From: Chiayiivirga sp.
Lineage (GTDB): Bacteria; Pseudomonadota; Gammaproteobacteria; Xanthomonadales; Xanthomonadaceae
Direction: 5' to 3'
Assembly: GCA_022647565.1 (NCBI GenBank)
Contig: JALCLA010000002.1
Location: forward strand, 620,001-684,000
Length of the DNA: 64,000 nt
This document shows positions 45,923-57,145 of the stretch, one piece after another. The position numbers were made by a program, and so were the translations under genes. The notes beneath the pieces are model-generated. The model had not been told where the DNA came from, did not search any database, and saw only the letters and a program-made list of their open reading frames with translations. Every line of letters starts with the position of its first letter. The stretch's first letter is position 1.

Positions 45923-46675
45923 ATGAAGGATTTCGGGACGTTTGCAGTCTTCCACGAGGACGTGTTCATCGAGCACTACCGACCCTACGTGCCGCGAGTG
46001 ATTCGCCCATCGGATGTGTACGGAGATTTCGAGCTTCAACCCAGCAGATGGGTCTACAACGCCCTTCGAACGATTGACCGCCGATGCGTTTGGACAATCA
46101 TCGATGACTTCCACGGTATCGAACTGAAGTGCAAGCTCAAACGCGACCGCCGTTCCGCCACCGGAAAGGTCAATCTGTTTCAACTCGCTCCGCGCTGGTC
46201 CGCCTCGCAACGCGGGATCGAGCGCCTGCGGATGCTGGGACAACCGAATGCGGATGGTCGCTACACGTGCTATTCGCAGGTTTCCACCACCGCCAACAAT
46301 CTCGGACTCTGGCTACAGGCACAGTTGCCGCCCGAAGGTATCCGTTTGCACAAGGACGTAATGCAGATCGGCACCTGGGCACGGGATCGACTGGCGGAAC
46401 GTCTGGCCGAGAAGCATTCGCGCGCCGCGTTCGTGGCGGCCGAGTCGCGACGTCAGGCGGCCACGACGCAATACAAGTACGTCGAGTTGGTGTACTGCGA
46501 ACAGCCGGACATCCAGAAATTCATCGACATGGTGGACCTGCGGCGCATCGTGTTCGAGTTCACCATGACGGAACGCCCACCCGGGCAGGTCAGAAATCAC
46601 GGCTACCCATGGCGACTGGTCGACCCGCGCGAACTTGACCGGCTGTTTGCGATGCAGGTGAAGCTGCGCGGCTGA
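45923..46675 (+). CDS. Probable PD-(D/E)XK restriction endonuclease (MvaI/BcnI-like)
   Basis: A 250-residue protein. Asp62-x4-Glu67-x-Lys69 (DFHGIELK) has the spacing of the MvaI/BcnI catalytic site as I recall it, and GQPNADGRYTCYSQVSTTANNLGLWL resembles a segment of that family. MvaI and BcnI cut CCWGG and CCSGG as monomers. The ATG at 45923 follows the HNH remnant's stop by one base; an in-frame ATG at 45896 would overlap it. Position directly after a Dcm-type methylase supports a restriction role. Family membership is tentative. Confidence 0.55.
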   Translation: MKDFGTFAVFHEDVFIEHYRPYVPRVIRPSDVYGDFELQPSRWVYNALRTIDRRCVWTIIDDFHGIELKCKLKRDRRSATGKVNLFQLAPRWSASQRGIERLRMLGQPNADGRYTCYSQVSTTANNLGLWLQAQLPPEGIRLHKDVMQIGTWARDRLAERLAEKHSRAAFVAAESRRQAATTQYKYVELVYCEQPDIQKFIDMVDLRRIVFEFTMTERPPGQVRNHGYPWRLVDPRELDRLFAMQVKLRG

Positions 46676-46805
46676 TGATGGGAACGCGAAACGCGTCGCC
46701 GGGCGGCTCGAACCAATACGCGCGACAGCCGATGCTGCACGACAGACGCGTGTACGGAAGAATCCTTGGCATGACCGCAACGCTGTGGCGCTGCGGCGAG
46801 CTCGC

Positions 46806-47228
46806 CTAGCGCAGCATCAGCAGCCCGATCAACAGCACCAGACAGACGATCAGGATCGCGAAGGCCCAGACCTGGATCAGGTACATCGTGCGCAGCCCGG
46901 CGATGGCCGTCATCAGGTGCCGGATATCGGCACCCATCGTGCTGGAAATGCGGCCGAAGCGGGTGCCGATCACGAAGGTCAGCGAGCCGATCAGGATCAT
47001 CGCTGCCGACTGTCCGAAGATCACCACGCCGCCCACGCCGCGCGCAGTGAGCAGGCCAAGCAGGCCCAAGGCGCCAAAGGCGATGGTGCCGGCTCCGACG
47101 ATATGCATCAGGTTGGAGAGCGAGGCGATCACCGTCTCCTGCGGGCCGGTGAACTCGTACTCGGGCGTGACACGACGCGCCGGAGGCGCAACGGTTGCGG
47201 GTTCGCGTGCGGCGTAGGGATCGTTCAT
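46806..47228 (-). CDS. Hypothetical small membrane protein
   Basis: A 140-residue protein with a ~30-residue cytoplasmic N-tail and three hydrophobic helices (about 43-63, 66-88, 113-138); the middle loop GTRFGRISSTMGADIRHLMTAI is amphipathic. No family recognised. It is 74 bp downstream of the PdsR-like regulator gene on the same strand. Confidence 0.6.
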   Translation of the reverse strand: MNDPYAAREPATVAPPARRVTPEYEFTGPQETVIASLSNLMHIVGAGTIAFGALGLLGLLTARGVGGVVIFGQSAAMILIGSLTFVIGTRFGRISSTMGADIRHLMTAIAGLRTMYLIQVWAFAILIVCLVLLIGLLMLR

Positions 47229-47302
47229 GGCGGCATCCTCGGAGGCGTCGGAGCAAACAACGCAGCAAGAGGCGCCGGGGGGACATGCCCGTTTCAGGGC
47301 GG

Positions 47303-47992
47303 CTACGGGCGCCAGCGATAGCCCGCGCCGTGCACCGTGTCGATCTCGTCGAAGGCGCTGTCGATCACGATGAATTTCTTGCGCATACGCTTGATGTGCG
47401 AGGTGACGGTGGCGTCGTCGACCACGATCTGGGCTTCGCGCATCAGTTGTTCGCGCGATTTCACGTGGCCCGGATGCCGCGCCAGCGCGTGCACCATCCA
47501 GAACTCGGTGACGGTGAGCGGCACTTCCTCGCCGTTCCAGCTCACCCGCATCCGTTCCACTTCCAGGCGCAGGCCGCGCAGGGTCAGCACGGTATCGCGC
47601 GCGCTCGGCGCACGCAGCGCATCCATGCGACGGAACAGGGCCTGCACCCGCGCAGTGAGTTGCGGCAGCGAGATGTCTTTCGTCAGGTAGTCGTCCGCGC
47701 CCAGGCGCAGGCCGGAGATGATGTCGAGGTCGGAATCGCGCGCGGTCAGGAACAGGATCGGCAGCGTGGCCGAGCGTGCGCGCAACTCACGGCACAGATC
47801 GAAGCCGCCTTCGGGTTCCTCGCCCAGACCCACGTCGATCACCACCAGATCAGGCAGCTTCAGCGCGAATGCGATCTGCGCTTCGGGGCGCGAGGCGAAG
47901 GCAGCCACTTGCCAGCCGTAGCGCTTGAACGCATCGACGTAATTGGCGCGGATCGCGGGCTCGTCTTCGACGATGGCAATGGTGCGGGACAT
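47303..47992 (-). CDS. pdsR: OmpR-type response regulator of the proteobacterial dedicated sortase system
   Basis: A 229-residue regulator: receiver domain with acidic pair Glu9-Asp10, phospho-acceptor Asp53 and Lys105, then a winged-helix DNA-binding domain (about 130-229; VTEFWMVHALARHPGHVKSREQLM, TVTSHIKRMRKKF). It resembles the PdsR family that travels with the 'marine' sortase and its VIT-VWA substrate, and those genes are indeed divergent next to it. The partner sensor kinase (PdsS) is not in the window. The ATG at 47992 fixes the receiver start. Confidence 0.82.
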   Translation of the reverse strand: MSRTIAIVEDEPAIRANYVDAFKRYGWQVAAFASRPEAQIAFALKLPDLVVIDVGLGEEPEGGFDLCRELRARSATLPILFLTARDSDLDIISGLRLGADDYLTKDISLPQLTARVQALFRRMDALRAPSARDTVLTLRGLRLEVERMRVSWNGEEVPLTVTEFWMVHALARHPGHVKSREQLMREAQIVVDDATVTSHIKRMRKKFIVIDSAFDEIDTVHGAGYRWRP

Positions 47993-48218
47993 GCGATGGC
48001 TCAGGGCGGGAACTGGCGGCGAGCATAACCCGCGCGGTGGCGCCGGCTGCATCGCGCCCGCGAATTGCCACAAGCCATCGCCGGCTGCGCCGCATTGCGT
48101 CGCGAACCGGGCCGCTGACCCCGCGCTAATGGCCACACCCGCGAATGGTTTGCGGTCGCCGCCGTCGCCCCTTCCTGCGTCGGCGGCATCCATCCCGTCA
48201 TGGATTTCAGGAGCTCCC

Positions 48219-50231
48219 GTGGAATCGCCCCGTGTCACCCGCAAGCCGCGCTTGTTCGTCCCGCCGCGCATGGCGCGCCAGCGCCGCCTCGGTTTCGCCT
48301 TCCTGCTGCTGGCCCTGGCGGCACGCGCCGGTGCACAGGAGGCCGAACCCGAGGGACTGCAATTCACCGTCGAGGGCGGTGGCTGGACCGACGCTGTCGC
48401 GCTTGAGACCGACGTGCAGTTCCGCATCCGCGGCCTGCTGGCGGAAGTGAGCGTTGAACAAACCTACCGCAACGACAGCGCCGAATGGCTGGAAGGTCGC
48501 TACCTGCTGCCGCTGCCGGAGAACGCGGCGGTGCATGCGCTGAACCTTCGAATCGGCGAGCGCGTCGTCGTCGGCGAAGTGCACGAGAAGGAGGAGGCGC
48601 AGGCGATCTACCAGGCCGCCGCGCAGCAGGGTCAGGTCGCGGGTCTGGTGGAGCAGAACCGGCCCAACCTGTTCCGCACTGCCGTCGCAAACATCGCGCC
48701 CGGCGCGCAAGTGCAGGTTCGGATCGGCTACTGGCAACGGGTGGACTACCGTGACGGCGAGTTCTCGATCGCGCTGCCGCTGACCCTGACGCCACGCTAC
48801 GAACCCTCCTTGCTCAAACAGAACACCGTAGCCGTTGACGTGGCCGCCGAGTCGCTGCCCGCCGCCGCCGCTGCAACGACCGAGAGCAAAGGCATCGAAC
48901 CGATCGTGAGCCTGCGCGCCGAACTGACGCCGGGCGTCGCGCTGCAGACCGTTACCAGTTCCACCCACGAAATCGACGTCAAGCCGCAGGACGCGAACTA
49001 CGTGGTGACGCTGCGCGCTGGCGCGGCGCGTTCGGATCGCGATTTCGAGCTGCGCTGGACGCCACTACCGAACGCAGCGCCGCAGGGCGCCCTGTTCCTG
49101 GAGCGCCGTGCGGATGCCGACTATGCATTTGCGATGCTGCTGCCACCCAGCGCCAAGCTCGAAGCGCTGCCGCGCGAACTGCTGCTGGTGATCGACACCT
49201 CCGGCTCGATGGCCGGCCTGCCGATGCAGCAGGCGCAGGCGGCCCTGGTGGAAGCCCTGGCACGCCTGCGCCCCGGCGATCGCTTCAACCTGATCCAGTT
49301 CAACTCCGTCACCGAGAAATTGTTCGAACACGCGATGCCGGCGGACGAAGCGCACCTGCGCGTGGCCAGCGACTGGGTGGCCAACCTCGTCGCCACCAAC
49401 GGCACCGAGATGTCGCCCGCGCTGAGCGAGGCCTTCGCGGGGGCGCCGGCGGCAGGCTATGTGCGGCAAGTGGTGTTCATCACCGACGCCGCGGTCGGCA
49501 ATGAAACCGGGTTGCTTGCCCAGATCGAACGCGAACGCGGCGATGCGCGCCTGTTTGCGGTCGGCATCGGGAGCGCGCCGAACGGCCACTTCCTGCGCAA
49601 GGCGGGCGAACTCGGGCGCGGCAGCGACTTGTTGATCCGCGCCCCGGACCAGGTCGTGGCGCAAATGGATACGCTGTTTTCCAAGCTCGACCGCCCGGCA
49701 CTGAGCGACGTGGAGCTGCGCTGGCCGGCCGGCGCGGAAGCCTTTCCCGAGCGCCTGCCCGACCTGTATGCCGGCGAACCGCTGCTGTCGGTGGCAAAGC
49801 TGCCGCGTGACAAGTCCACGGGAACGATCAAGGCCAGCGGCTGGAACACGCAAGGCGAGTGGACCGACCTGCTGTCGTTGGACCGCGCCAGCGGCAGCGA
49901 TGGCGTGGCGCGGCTCTGGGGCCGCAGCAAGATCGATGCGCTCGAAGATGCGCTGCGCCAGAGCGGCGATGAGCCTGCGATCCGGCCGGCGGTGGTGGCG
50001 CTGGCGATGGAACACCATCTCGTCAGCCGCTACACCAGTCTGGTGGCAGTGGATCGCACGCCGGCCCGGTCGCCGCAGGTGGAGCTGGCCTCGGTCCGCT
50101 TCGACAACGCCGCGCCGCACGGTGCGCTCGCCTTCGCCCAGGGCGGGCTGGGCAGTGGTCGCCAGTTCGCACTCGCCGCCCTGCTTGCCCTGCTCGCACT
50201 CGCCCTGCTGCGTCCGCAGTGGGCGCGTTGA
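48219..50231 (+). CDS. VIT-VWA domain sortase-system target protein
   Basis: A 670-residue secreted protein. After a signal segment (RRLGFAFLLLALAARAGAQ, about 22-40) comes a VIT domain (about 45-170; EVSVEQTYRNDSAEWLEGRYLLPLPENAAVH), a VWA domain with MIDAS DTSGS (Asp326), and a C-terminal hydrophobic helix ending LALLRPQWAR. This is the architecture of the marine proteobacterial sortase substrate. However, the stretch before the helix (AFAQGGLGSGRQF) lacks an LPxTG- or LPxTA-like motif. The GTG start at 48219 is preferred because AGGAG lies 5 nt upstream. It is divergent from pdsR and followed by the sortase operon. Confidence 0.83.
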   Translation: MESPRVTRKPRLFVPPRMARQRRLGFAFLLLALAARAGAQEAEPEGLQFTVEGGGWTDAVALETDVQFRIRGLLAEVSVEQTYRNDSAEWLEGRYLLPLPENAAVHALNLRIGERVVVGEVHEKEEAQAIYQAAAQQGQVAGLVEQNRPNLFRTAVANIAPGAQVQVRIGYWQRVDYRDGEFSIALPLTLTPRYEPSLLKQNTVAVDVAAESLPAAAAATTESKGIEPIVSLRAELTPGVALQTVTSSTHEIDVKPQDANYVVTLRAGAARSDRDFELRWTPLPNAAPQGALFLERRADADYAFAMLLPPSAKLEALPRELLLVIDTSGSMAGLPMQQAQAALVEALARLRPGDRFNLIQFNSVTEKLFEHAMPADEAHLRVASDWVANLVATNGTEMSPALSEAFAGAPAAGYVRQVVFITDAAVGNETGLLAQIERERGDARLFAVGIGSAPNGHFLRKAGELGRGSDLLIRAPDQVVAQMDTLFSKLDRPALSDVELRWPAGAEAFPERLPDLYAGEPLLSVAKLPRDKSTGTIKASGWNTQGEWTDLLSLDRASGSDGVARLWGRSKIDALEDALRQSGDEPAIRPAVVALAMEHHLVSRYTSLVAVDRTPARSPQVELASVRFDNAAPHGALAFAQGGLGSGRQFALAALLALLALALLRPQWAR

Positions 50232-50268
50232 TCCGCAACCGCTCCCACCCCATTCCAAGGAGTTCGCC

Positions 50269-50472
50269 ATGAATCTCACCCTTGCCACCGACGTGTTCCG
50301 CCGCCGCGGCACGGCCCGTCCGCGCATCGAACGCGAGTTCGTGCTCGGCGCCGACGCCTACGTGGTGCCGGAACCCGCCTTCGTCACCGGATTGCGCGAC
50401 TGGCGTCGCACGCCTGCAACATCGCCGCGTCAGTCTGCGCACGCTGCGGATGGCGACTGGCATCCGCTCTGA
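50269..50472 (+). CDS. Small hypothetical protein of the sortase locus
   Basis: A 67-residue protein with a perfect AAGGAG site 6 nt before its ATG, 37 bp after the VIT-VWA stop. It is hydrophilic, with no signal peptide or Cys; the N-terminal half is Arg-rich (FRRRGTARPRIEREF) and the middle is ADAYVVPEPAFV. No family recognised. Its last 23 bp overlap the sortase frame. Its place between substrate and enzyme suggests a role in the system. Confidence 0.6.
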   Translation: MNLTLATDVFRRRGTARPRIEREFVLGADAYVVPEPAFVTGLRDWRRTPATSPRQSAHAADGDWHPL

Positions 50473-51172
50473 TCGCGTGCGCCGGCATCGTTCTCGACCA
50501 GGGAAGAGTTGGCGGGGCAAGGATGCCCCAACCCTGGGCGCGGGCCGTCTGCGCCGCGCTGCGGTCTACCTGCTCGCTGCTGCCGCGCTGTGGCTGGGTG
50601 TGGATGCGGGTTGGCTGCATGCGAAAGCCTGGCTGGCGCAACAACTGCTGCAGGCGGCCTGGGCCGACACCCAGGTCACGCAGCGCGCGCACAAGCCCTG
50701 GCCCTGGGCCGACACGACGCCCGTAGCGCGCTTGCGTGCGCCGCGACTGTCGATCGACCAGATCGTGCTGGCAGGAGATGCCGGCCGCACGCTCGCCTTC
50801 GGTCCGGGCTGGGCCGAGGCCAGCGCCACGCCCGGCATGCATGGCGCGGTGGTGCTGAGCGGACATCGCGACACCCACTTCGCCTTCCTGCGCGAACTTC
50901 AGCCCGGCGACGAGTTGCAGGTGGATGCCAGCCGCGCCACGCGGCGCTATCGCGTCGTGTCGATGCACGTGGCCGACACGCGACGCGATGCCATCGCGCT
51001 GCGCGAAGACGACGACGCCCTGCTGCTGGTCACCTGCTGGCCGTTCGAGGCACTGGCACCGGGCGGACCACTGCGCTACGTGGTACGGGCCGAGCCGCTG
51101 CCCGCGGAGGTTGCAGCGCAAGCTCAGGCCAGGCGCGACTCTGCCACGATCACACCATCGCCATCGGCGTAG
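50450..51172 (+). CDS. Class GN (marine-type) sortase
   Basis: A 240-residue membrane-anchored transpeptidase. A basic N-tail and one TM helix (about 37-55) precede the sortase barrel. The catalytic triad is visible: His139 in LSGHRDTHF, Cys196 in LLLVTCWPF, Arg209 in PLRYVV. It should cleave and join the C-terminal sorting region of the neighbouring VIT-VWA protein. The ATG at 50450 lies inside the upstream small gene; a GTG at 50477 is an alternative. The 3-prime 49 bp overlap the convergent rraA gene. Confidence 0.85.
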   Translation: MATGIRSDRVRRHRSRPGKSWRGKDAPTLGAGRLRRAAVYLLAAAALWLGVDAGWLHAKAWLAQQLLQAAWADTQVTQRAHKPWPWADTTPVARLRAPRLSIDQIVLAGDAGRTLAFGPGWAEASATPGMHGAVVLSGHRDTHFAFLRELQPGDELQVDASRATRRYRVVSMHVADTRRDAIALREDDDALLLVTCWPFEALAPGGPLRYVVRAEPLPAEVAAQAQARRDSATITPSPSA

Positions 51173-51609
51173 ATCCACTGTCCGGGGTGGACGGCGACGG
51201 GACCCAGGCTCAGGGACACGTCGCGCTCGCCAGCGCCCTTGCGTTCGGTCTTGCATGGCACGGTGCCGAGCGCCTTCACGCCCAGGTCCATCGCCGCCAT
51301 TGCGCTGGAATCGCGGATCGCGCCGAGCACCAGCACGCCGTTCCAGCCGTTCTCCACGGCCTTGGCGGCGAGCAGGTCGCCCAGCATGGCGCGCGCCAGG
51401 GAGCCGCCGCCGTCCACCAGCAACACCCGGCCACGGCCCGGTTCGTGCACCGCTTCGCGCACGCGCGAGTTGTCTTCGAAGCAGCGCACCGTGCTGACTT
51501 CGCCGCAAAACGTTCGTCGGCCACCGTAGTCGCGCCACGGCGCAACCAGCACGCGCACGCGATCCTCGTGGGCGTCACACAGGTCGGCGGTGGCGAAGGT
51601 CCCGCTCAT
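51124..51609 (-). CDS. rraA: RraA-like protein (regulator of RNase E / HMG aldolase family)
   Basis: A 161-residue RraA-fold protein: [17 protein letters not shown]-type [39 protein letters not shown], and [17 protein letters not shown] with [18 protein letters not shown]. In E. coli RraA inhibits RNase E; related proteins have aldolase activity. Its ATG overlaps the rpe stop (ATGA). The final 49 bp are antisense to the sortase end, so both C-termini are encoded by the same DNA. Confidence 0.9.
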   Translation of the reverse strand: MSGTFATADLCDAHEDRVRVLVAPWRDYGGRRTFCGEVSTVRCFEDNSRVREAVHEPGRGRVLLVDGGGSLARAMLGDLLAAKAVENGWNGVLVLGAIRDSSAMAAMDLGVKALGTVPCKTERKGAGERDVSLSLGPVAVHPGQWIYADGDGVIVAESRLA

Positions 51610-52280
51610 GCGCGCGCGTTCGCCACCGCGGCTCGCATCTGGGCGATGACCGTGGCGTAGTCCCCGGCACCGAAGATGGCCGAACCCGCGACGAAGGTGT
51701 CGGCACCGGCTTGGGCGATCGCACCGATGTTGTCGGCCTTCACCCCGCCGTCGATCTCCAGCCGGATCGGCTTGCCAAGCCGGTCGATGCGTTCGCGCAC
51801 GCGCTTGAGCTTGTCCAGCGCCGACGGGATGAAGCTCTGCCCGCCAAAGCCCGGATTGACGCTCATCAGCAGCACCAGATCCAGTTCCGGCAGCACGTAG
51901 TCCAGCACCTCCACCGGCGTCGCCGGATTGAGCACCAGGCCGGCCTGGCAACCTGCCGCCTTGATCGCCTGCACCGTGCGATGCACGTGCTCGCTGGCTT
52001 CCGGGTGGAAGCTGATCAGGCTCGCGCCGGCGGCGGCGAAGTCCGGCACGATCCGGTCCACCGGCTTCACCATCAGATGAACATCGATCGGCGCGGTCAC
52101 GCCGTGCTTTCGCAGCGCCTCGCACACCAGCGGTCCGATGGTGAGGTTGGGCACGTAGTGGTTGTCCATCACGTCGAAATGCACCCAATCGGCACCGGCC
52201 GCGAGCACGGCATCGACCTCCTCGCCAAGACGCGCGAAGTTGGCCGAGAGGATGGAAGGCGCGATGACACAGTTCGACAT
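51606..52280 (-). CDS. rpe: Ribulose-phosphate 3-epimerase
   Basis: A 224-residue TIM barrel that interconverts ribulose-5-P and xylulose-5-P in the pentose phosphate pathway. Signatures: [34 protein letters not shown] (metal His and catalytic Asp), [40 protein letters not shown]. Length is normal. It overlaps rraA by 4 bp (ATGA) and follows the DnaJ-domain gene by 17 bp, so the cluster is one operon. Confidence 0.96.
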   Translation of the reverse strand: MSNCVIAPSILSANFARLGEEVDAVLAAGADWVHFDVMDNHYVPNLTIGPLVCEALRKHGVTAPIDVHLMVKPVDRIVPDFAAAGASLISFHPEASEHVHRTVQAIKAAGCQAGLVLNPATPVEVLDYVLPELDLVLLMSVNPGFGGQSFIPSALDKLKRVRERIDRLGKPIRLEIDGGVKADNIGAIAQAGADTFVAGSAIFGAGDYATVIAQMRAAVANARA

Positions 52281-52297
52281 GACGGGGCCTCGTGGGG

Positions 52298-52651
52298 TCA
52301 GCGCCGGTAGCGGCGCAATTCGCGGATGCGGTCGTAGGCGGCGTTGATCTCGCGTGCACGGGTCTCGGCCAGGGCGCGGATTTCATCGGCGGCACCGGCC
52401 ACCTTGTCCGGGTGGTACTTGCTCATCAACTGGCGATAGACGCGATCGATCTCGTCGTCGCTGGCGGCGGCATCGACTCCGAGCGTGGTATAGGCCGAAT
52501 CCGCAGCGGGTGGCGCATCCTGGCGCCGGCGCGTCCCCAGCCAGCCTGCATCGAAGGCATGACCGAGCGCGAGCCCGAGCAGGGCGCCGAGCGGATGTCG
52601 CAGCAGCGCATAACCCGCGACCACGCCGATCAGTTTGCCGAGGTAGGGCAC
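52298..52651 (-). CDS. DnaJ-domain protein with N-terminal membrane helix (DjlA-like, short)
   Basis: A 117-residue protein. An N-terminal hydrophobic helix ([22 protein letters not shown]) is followed by a J domain with HPD (KYHPDKVAG) near the C-terminus. Compared with DjlA the TerB domain is missing. It likely recruits DnaK at the inner membrane. It lies 5 bp downstream of the cytochrome gene. Confidence 0.78.
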   Translation of the reverse strand: MPYLGKLIGVVAGYALLRHPLGALLGLALGHAFDAGWLGTRRRQDAPPAADSAYTTLGVDAAASDDEIDRVYRQLMSKYHPDKVAGAADEIRALAETRAREINAAYDRIRELRRYRR

Positions 52652-52656
52652 GCGCG

Positions 52657-52959
52657 CTAGTCCTTGCTGCCCGCGGCGTCAGCCGCGGGCCACTGCTGGC
52701 GCGCATACCACGCGGCCAAGGCCTCCACGTCGGCGGCCGTCAGCACGCCGGCCACCCCGCTCATCACGTCACCTTCGCGCCGGCCTTCGCGGTACTGGGT
52801 CAGGGCCCAGATCAGATAAGCCTCGTTCTGGCCACCGATATGCGGCGCCGCGGGCGTGCGCGAACGCCCATCGCGCCCATGGCAGGCCTCGCACAGGCCG
52901 AGTTTGGCGGGCGGCGGCGCATCGGCGGTCAAGGCCAGTGCCAGCAAGAGGGAGGTCAT
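52657..52959 (-). CDS. Small secreted class I c-type cytochrome
   Basis: A 100-residue monohaem cytochrome c. Signal-like N-terminus (MTSLLLALALTADA), haem motif CEACH (23-27), then GGQNEAYLIWALTQYREG and DVMSGVAGVLTAADVEALAAWYA, with Met near 79 as likely axial ligand. It probably shuttles electrons to a terminal oxidase. The last residues WPAADAAGSKD are encoded by a hairpin repeat. Confidence 0.85.
   Translation of the reverse strand: MTSLLLALALTADAPPPAKLGLCEACHGRDGRSRTPAAPHIGGQNEAYLIWALTQYREGRREGDVMSGVAGVLTAADVEALAAWYARQQWPAADAAGSKD
52669..52693. repeat. Hairpin repeat GCCCGCGGC-gtca-GCCGCGGGC-CAC
   Basis: A perfect 9-bp stem around GTCA, inside the 3-prime end of the cytochrome c gene. 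A close relative with the same 3-prime flank (CACT) lies at 62759-62784. Confidence 0.45.
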
Positions 52960-53215
52960 GCCGCATTCTATCGGCGATAACCCAGCGCGCGCCGATCCCG
53001 TCGCGCTGGCAACCCTCTCGGCAGAGCCGTGGTGCAACGAGAGTGATCCCGCCCTCGCGGTGGGCAAGTCCGGCGCGAAGGCATCGCCGATCGCGGCCTG
53101 ACTGTTACATCGATTTGCAACTGCACCTTTCCAGCACTGCTATAACTCGCGCTTCGCCCGATCTCGTTGGCTTGCGCCGCGTGGGGTGCGGGTTGATGAC
53201 TTCAGGGGAGCTGAG

Positions 53216-56041
<2,826 letters not shown>

Positions 56042-56096
56042 CGTGCGTCGGCCACGGCGCACGCCGTGGCGATTTCGCTCGCTTCCTCGCGCTCGC

Positions 56097-56160
56097 AGAG
56101 CGGGGTTCGCCCCGCTGCTCTCGCAGCCACTCCACCGGCCGGGCAAGCCCGGCTCTACAA
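56097..56160 (+). repeat. GTAG-type REP dimer upstream of purC
   Basis: Two hairpins: AGCGGGG-ttcg-CCCCGCT (56099-56116) and GCCGGGC-aa-GCCCGGC (56138-56153), ending CTCTAC, the complement of a GTAGAG head. Both hairpins match those inside the element at 2677-2806. Confidence 0.65.
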
Positions 56161-56161
56161 T
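56156..56161 (+). promoter_or_regulatory. Possible -10 box of purC formed by the REP head
   Basis: TACAAT, 24 bp before the GTG at 56186. It is created by the inverted GTAG head of the REP plus two following bases. No good -35 is visible within the hairpins. Confidence 0.3.
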
Positions 56162-56185
56162 TGCGGTTTTCCCGCGAGCCGCGCC

Positions 56186-57079
56186 GTGCCTACGTCCCTG
56201 CATACCTCCGATCTTGCCCTGCCACTGCTGCATCGGGGCAAGGTGCGCGACGTCTACGCGCTGCCGCACGGGGAAATCCTGATCGTCGCCAGCGACCGGC
56301 TCTCGGCCTTCGACGTGGTCTTGCCCGATCCAATTCCGGGCAAGGGCGAGATGCTGACTCAGATCTCCAACTTCTGGTTCGCGCAGACCGCGCATCTGGT
56401 GCCCAATCACCTCTCGGCCACGTCGCTCGATGCCGCCCTGCCTCGCGGTGCCGATCGCACCCTGTATGCACGCCGCAGCGTGGTGGCAAAAAAACTGCGC
56501 GCCTTGCCGGTGGAGGCGATCGCGCGCGGCTATCTCATCGGCTCAGGCTGGAAGGACTACCAGCGCAGCGGGCAGGTCTGCGGCATCGCCCTGCCGGCCG
56601 GATTGCGTCAGGCCGAGCAGCTGCCCGAACCGATCTTCACGCCATCGACCAAGGCCGCGGTCGGCGACCACGATGAAAACGTCAGCTTCGATGCCGTGGT
56701 GGCGAACATCGGCGCCGAGCTGGCCGAACAGGTGCGCGCCGCGACTCTGTCCATTTACCGCCATGCCGCCGGATTCGCGGCCGAGCGCGGCATCCTCATC
56801 GCCGACACCAAGTTCGAATTCGGGCTCGACGAGCATGATCGCCTGGTGGTGATGGACGAGATGCTCACACCCGACTCCTCGCGCTTCTGGCCCGCGGACG
56901 AGTATCGCGTCGGCATCAGCCCGCCCAGCTACGACAAGCAGTTCGTGCGCGACTATCTGGAAACCCTGGACTGGAACAAGGCCGCGCCCGGTCCGCGCGT
57001 GCCCCCCGATGTGATCGCCGGCACCGCCGCCAAGTATGCCGAAGCCTTGAAGCGACTCGCCGGGATCGTGCTGACTTGA
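56186..57079 (+). CDS. purC: Phosphoribosylaminoimidazole-succinocarboxamide (SAICAR) synthase
   Basis: A 297-residue enzyme joining CAIR and aspartate with ATP in purine synthesis. Signatures: [53 protein letters not shown] and [17 protein letters not shown]. The length is of the longer (eukaryotic-like) type. The start shown is a GTG giving [19 protein letters not shown]; the frame extends upstream only through the REP. It is a single gene followed by an EamA transporter. Confidence 0.94.
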   Translation: MPTSLHTSDLALPLLHRGKVRDVYALPHGEILIVASDRLSAFDVVLPDPIPGKGEMLTQISNFWFAQTAHLVPNHLSATSLDAALPRGADRTLYARRSVVAKKLRALPVEAIARGYLIGSGWKDYQRSGQVCGIALPAGLRQAEQLPEPIFTPSTKAAVGDHDENVSFDAVVANIGAELAEQVRAATLSIYRHAAGFAAERGILIADTKFEFGLDEHDRLVVMDEMLTPDSSRFWPADEYRVGISPPSYDKQFVRDYLETLDWNKAAPGPRVPPDVIAGTAAKYAEALKRLAGIVLT

Positions 57080-57145
57080 GCCGCCGGCGCACGGACATCG
57101 ACGCGGTGGCCGTGATCGGGTTCCGGCACGGACGCTGATTCCGCC

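Noticed and set aside
46676..46805. Possible small gene downstream of the second nuclease
   Set aside because: Short out-of-context frames only; no ribosome-binding site or similarity recognised.
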